From positions 1-42,834 of the forward strand of contig NZ_SEBS01000029.1 of assembly GCF_004211145.1 (NCBI RefSeq): a stretch of 42,834 nt of DNA. The letters run 5' to 3'. The notes beneath the pieces were generated by a model. That model searched no databases. It was not told the origin of the DNA and saw nothing but the letters and a program-made list of their open reading frames with translations. The position numbers and the translations under genes were made by a program. Source of the DNA: Flavobacterium sp. Its GTDB lineage: Bacteria; Bacteroidota; Bacteroidia; Flavobacteriales; Flavobacteriaceae. Shown here piece after piece: positions 41,770-42,834 of this stretch (positions within the stretch are counted from its first letter, which is position 1; each line of letters opens with the position of its first letter).

Positions 41770-42507
41770 CTAAACCGTTCTTTGACGGACGGCTTCATAC
41801 AAAAATGCACCGCAAGCGACCGAAACGTTCAAAGATCCAATCGTCCCAAACATAGGCAATTTCGCTTTTTCGTCAACGATTTTCAACACCGACGGATTCA
41901 CGCCGCGGTCTTCAGAACCCATGATGATCGCAACCGGTTCGTTGAAATTGATGTCATAGATGCTCGATTCGGTCTTCTCGGTCGCAGCGACGGTCTTGAT
42001 GCCTGAACCTTGAAGGTAAAAAATCGCGTCCTTGATGTGCTCGACCTTGCAGATCGGAACATTGAATACCGCTCCGGCCGACGTTTTCACGGTGTCGCCG
42101 TTCACGGGAGCCGAGCCCGCTTTTTGCACGATGATGCCGTTTACGCCCGTACATTCGGCGGTTCGGATAATCGCTCCGAAGTTTCTCGCATCGCTGAGTT
42201 GATCCAAGATCAAAAACAACGGCGTTTTGCCTGATTCGGTGACTTCGTTGATAAGCGTTTCCATGTCGTAGAACGAAATCGGGGCAATCGTAGCGACCGC
42301 ACCCTGGTGGTTCAGACTCGTCAACCTATTGAGTTTTTCGACGGGAACGTATGAGAAATTGATGTTATTCCTTTTAAGCGCCGACATGAGTTCGCGCATC
42401 AGATCGCCCTGCGCGTCCTTTTGGATAAAGACTTTGTCGATTTCCTTTTTATTGCGGATGGCTTCGATGATGGCGCGGATGCCGAAAATTTGTGATTCTT
42501 GTTCCAT
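41770..42507 (-). CDS. rlmB: TrmH/SpoU family 23S rRNA 2'-O-methyltransferase (RlmB-like)
   Basis: 245-aa methyltransferase. RlmB-type enzymes methylate the 2'-OH of G2251 in 23S rRNA with SAM. The N-terminal RNA-binding domain is about 1-75 (IFGIRAIIEAIR, LNHQGAVATIAP). The knotted SPOUT domain follows with LDQLSDARNFGAIIRTA (101-117; Asn109, Arg115), IIMGSEDRGV (about 194-203) and IGSLNVSVACGAF (223-235). The start is the ATG at 42507, since the longer frame to 42630 runs through the promoter box at 42513-42520 and has no family-like sequence. RlmB versus a related TrmH-type enzyme cannot be settled from sequence alone. Codon use is as in its neighbours. Confidence 0.92.
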   Translation of the reverse strand: MEQESQIFGIRAIIEAIRNKKEIDKVFIQKDAQGDLMRELMSALKRNNINFSYVPVEKLNRLTSLNHQGAVATIAPISFYDMETLINEVTESGKTPLFLILDQLSDARNFGAIIRTAECTGVNGIIVQKAGSAPVNGDTVKTSAGAVFNVPICKVEHIKDAIFYLQGSGIKTVAATEKTESSIYDINFNEPVAIIMGSEDRGVNPSVLKIVDEKAKLPMFGTIGSLNVSVACGAFLYEAVRQRTV

Positions 42508-42512
42508 GGGCG

Positions 42513-42520
42513 CAAAGGTA
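42513..42520 (-). promoter_or_regulatory. -7 promoter box of rlmB
   Basis: The minus strand reads TACCTTTG, a full match to TAnnTTTG, five bases before the ATG. This predicts a leaderless mRNA and fixes the start codon. Confidence 0.65.
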
Positions 42521-42834
42521 AGTGTTTTTGGACACAAGGCGCGAAGGTTTTTAAGGGTCAATGGATTTTGACACAAAGGCACAAAGCAGCGAAGACACGA
42601 AGATTTTTTGCCTATTGTTTTCGAAGCCAATTTGGGACGGTTAGTTCCGGATTAGCTCACGACGGATAAATATTGAAAAACCATGAGCGCGCGAAGTCAC
42701 TAAGTTTTATTTTGTGGTACGCGTTGTTTTTTCTGATTTTAACAAACGGTGTGTTCGTTTTACCACGAAAGTGCGAAGTTTTGCATTTTAAAAACCAATT
42801 TGATAAAAACCAGTTTGACAAAAAACAGAAAACG
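42521..42834. other. Right-end spacer, no gene seen
   Basis: No open frame or RNA gene can be supported. There are short word repeats (CACAAGGCGCGAAGG at 42533-42547, GACACAAAGGCACAAAG at 42570-42586, CACGAAAGTGCGAAG at about 42762-42776) and near-repeats CCAATTTGATAAAAACC / CCAGTTTGACAAAAAAC at the very end. An rlmB upstream region or the start of a further repeat element is possible. Confidence 0.5.

Noticed and set aside
42508..42630. N-terminal extension of the RlmB-like gene
   Set aside because: It passes through a perfect promoter box and has no family-like sequence; the ATG at 42507 is the family start.

Overview
The window reads as a chromosomal segment of a Flavobacteriaceae bacterium (phylum Bacteroidota), probably Flavobacterium or a close relative with unusually high GC for that group (high 40s percent, estimated by eye). 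The support is: two giant secreted proteins with type IX secretion (T9SS) type A C-terminal signals; a lipoprotein with the S-(D/E)3 surface-export tag; an S46 dipeptidyl-peptidase; SusC-type plug and carboxypeptidase-regulatory domains; promoters of the Bacteroidota type (TTG, about 20 nt, then TAnnTTTG); and almost no Shine-Dalgarno sequences. I saw no tRNA, rRNA, insertion sequence, prophage or CRISPR array.

Layout. 1-4494 (minus strand): a partial unrecognised gene, a surface lipoprotein, and a translationally coupled pair of a PQQ-type sugar dehydrogenase lipoprotein and a TonB-dependent receptor. 4580-8735 (plus): housekeeping genes hpt, adk, a CNNM/CorC-type membrane protein and obgE, separated by repeat-filled spacers. 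8736-9156: a spacer with a long inverted repeat, a structured RNA that looks like Flavo-1, and an 18-bp perfect palindrome. 9157-11301 (plus): an S46 dipeptidyl-peptidase of the DPP7 type. 11394-31408 (minus): a 20-kb envelope and secretion block. It holds a 2163-aa alpha-2-macroglobulin-like protein with a SusC-type plug inside it, a carboxypeptidase-regulatory protein, and two paralogous T9SS cargo proteins of 1441 and 2612 aa that share a C-terminal module of about 580 residues. 31739-35131 (plus): a TPR protein, the murein-recycling ligase mpl and two unrecognised genes. 35295-39166: a DUF1287 protein (minus), then radC, a Xre/RES toxin-antitoxin pair, a YjjG-like HAD phosphatase and a secreted unknown (all plus). 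39163-42507: rarA (minus), a rhomboid protease (plus) and an rlmB-like rRNA methyltransferase (minus). The last 327 bases hold no gene that I can see.

How the genes fit together. The left part suggests PQQ cofactor uptake feeding an envelope sugar dehydrogenase (inference). The middle block is about the outside of the cell: proteolysis, a macroglobulin-type trap or scaffold, and large secreted adhesin-like proteins. The right part mixes wall recycling, DNA maintenance and a toxin-antitoxin pair.

The most unusual layer is non-coding. Two structured RNA elements (8848-9000 and 41418-41562) share a core, and each sits beside a long inverted repeat built on the same 17-nt word. A separate interspersed element of about 50-95 bp (four copies) lies just upstream of adk (twice), obgE and mpl. 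Several promoters (rarA, rlmB, yjjG-like) lie so close to the start codon that the mRNAs should be leaderless or nearly so.
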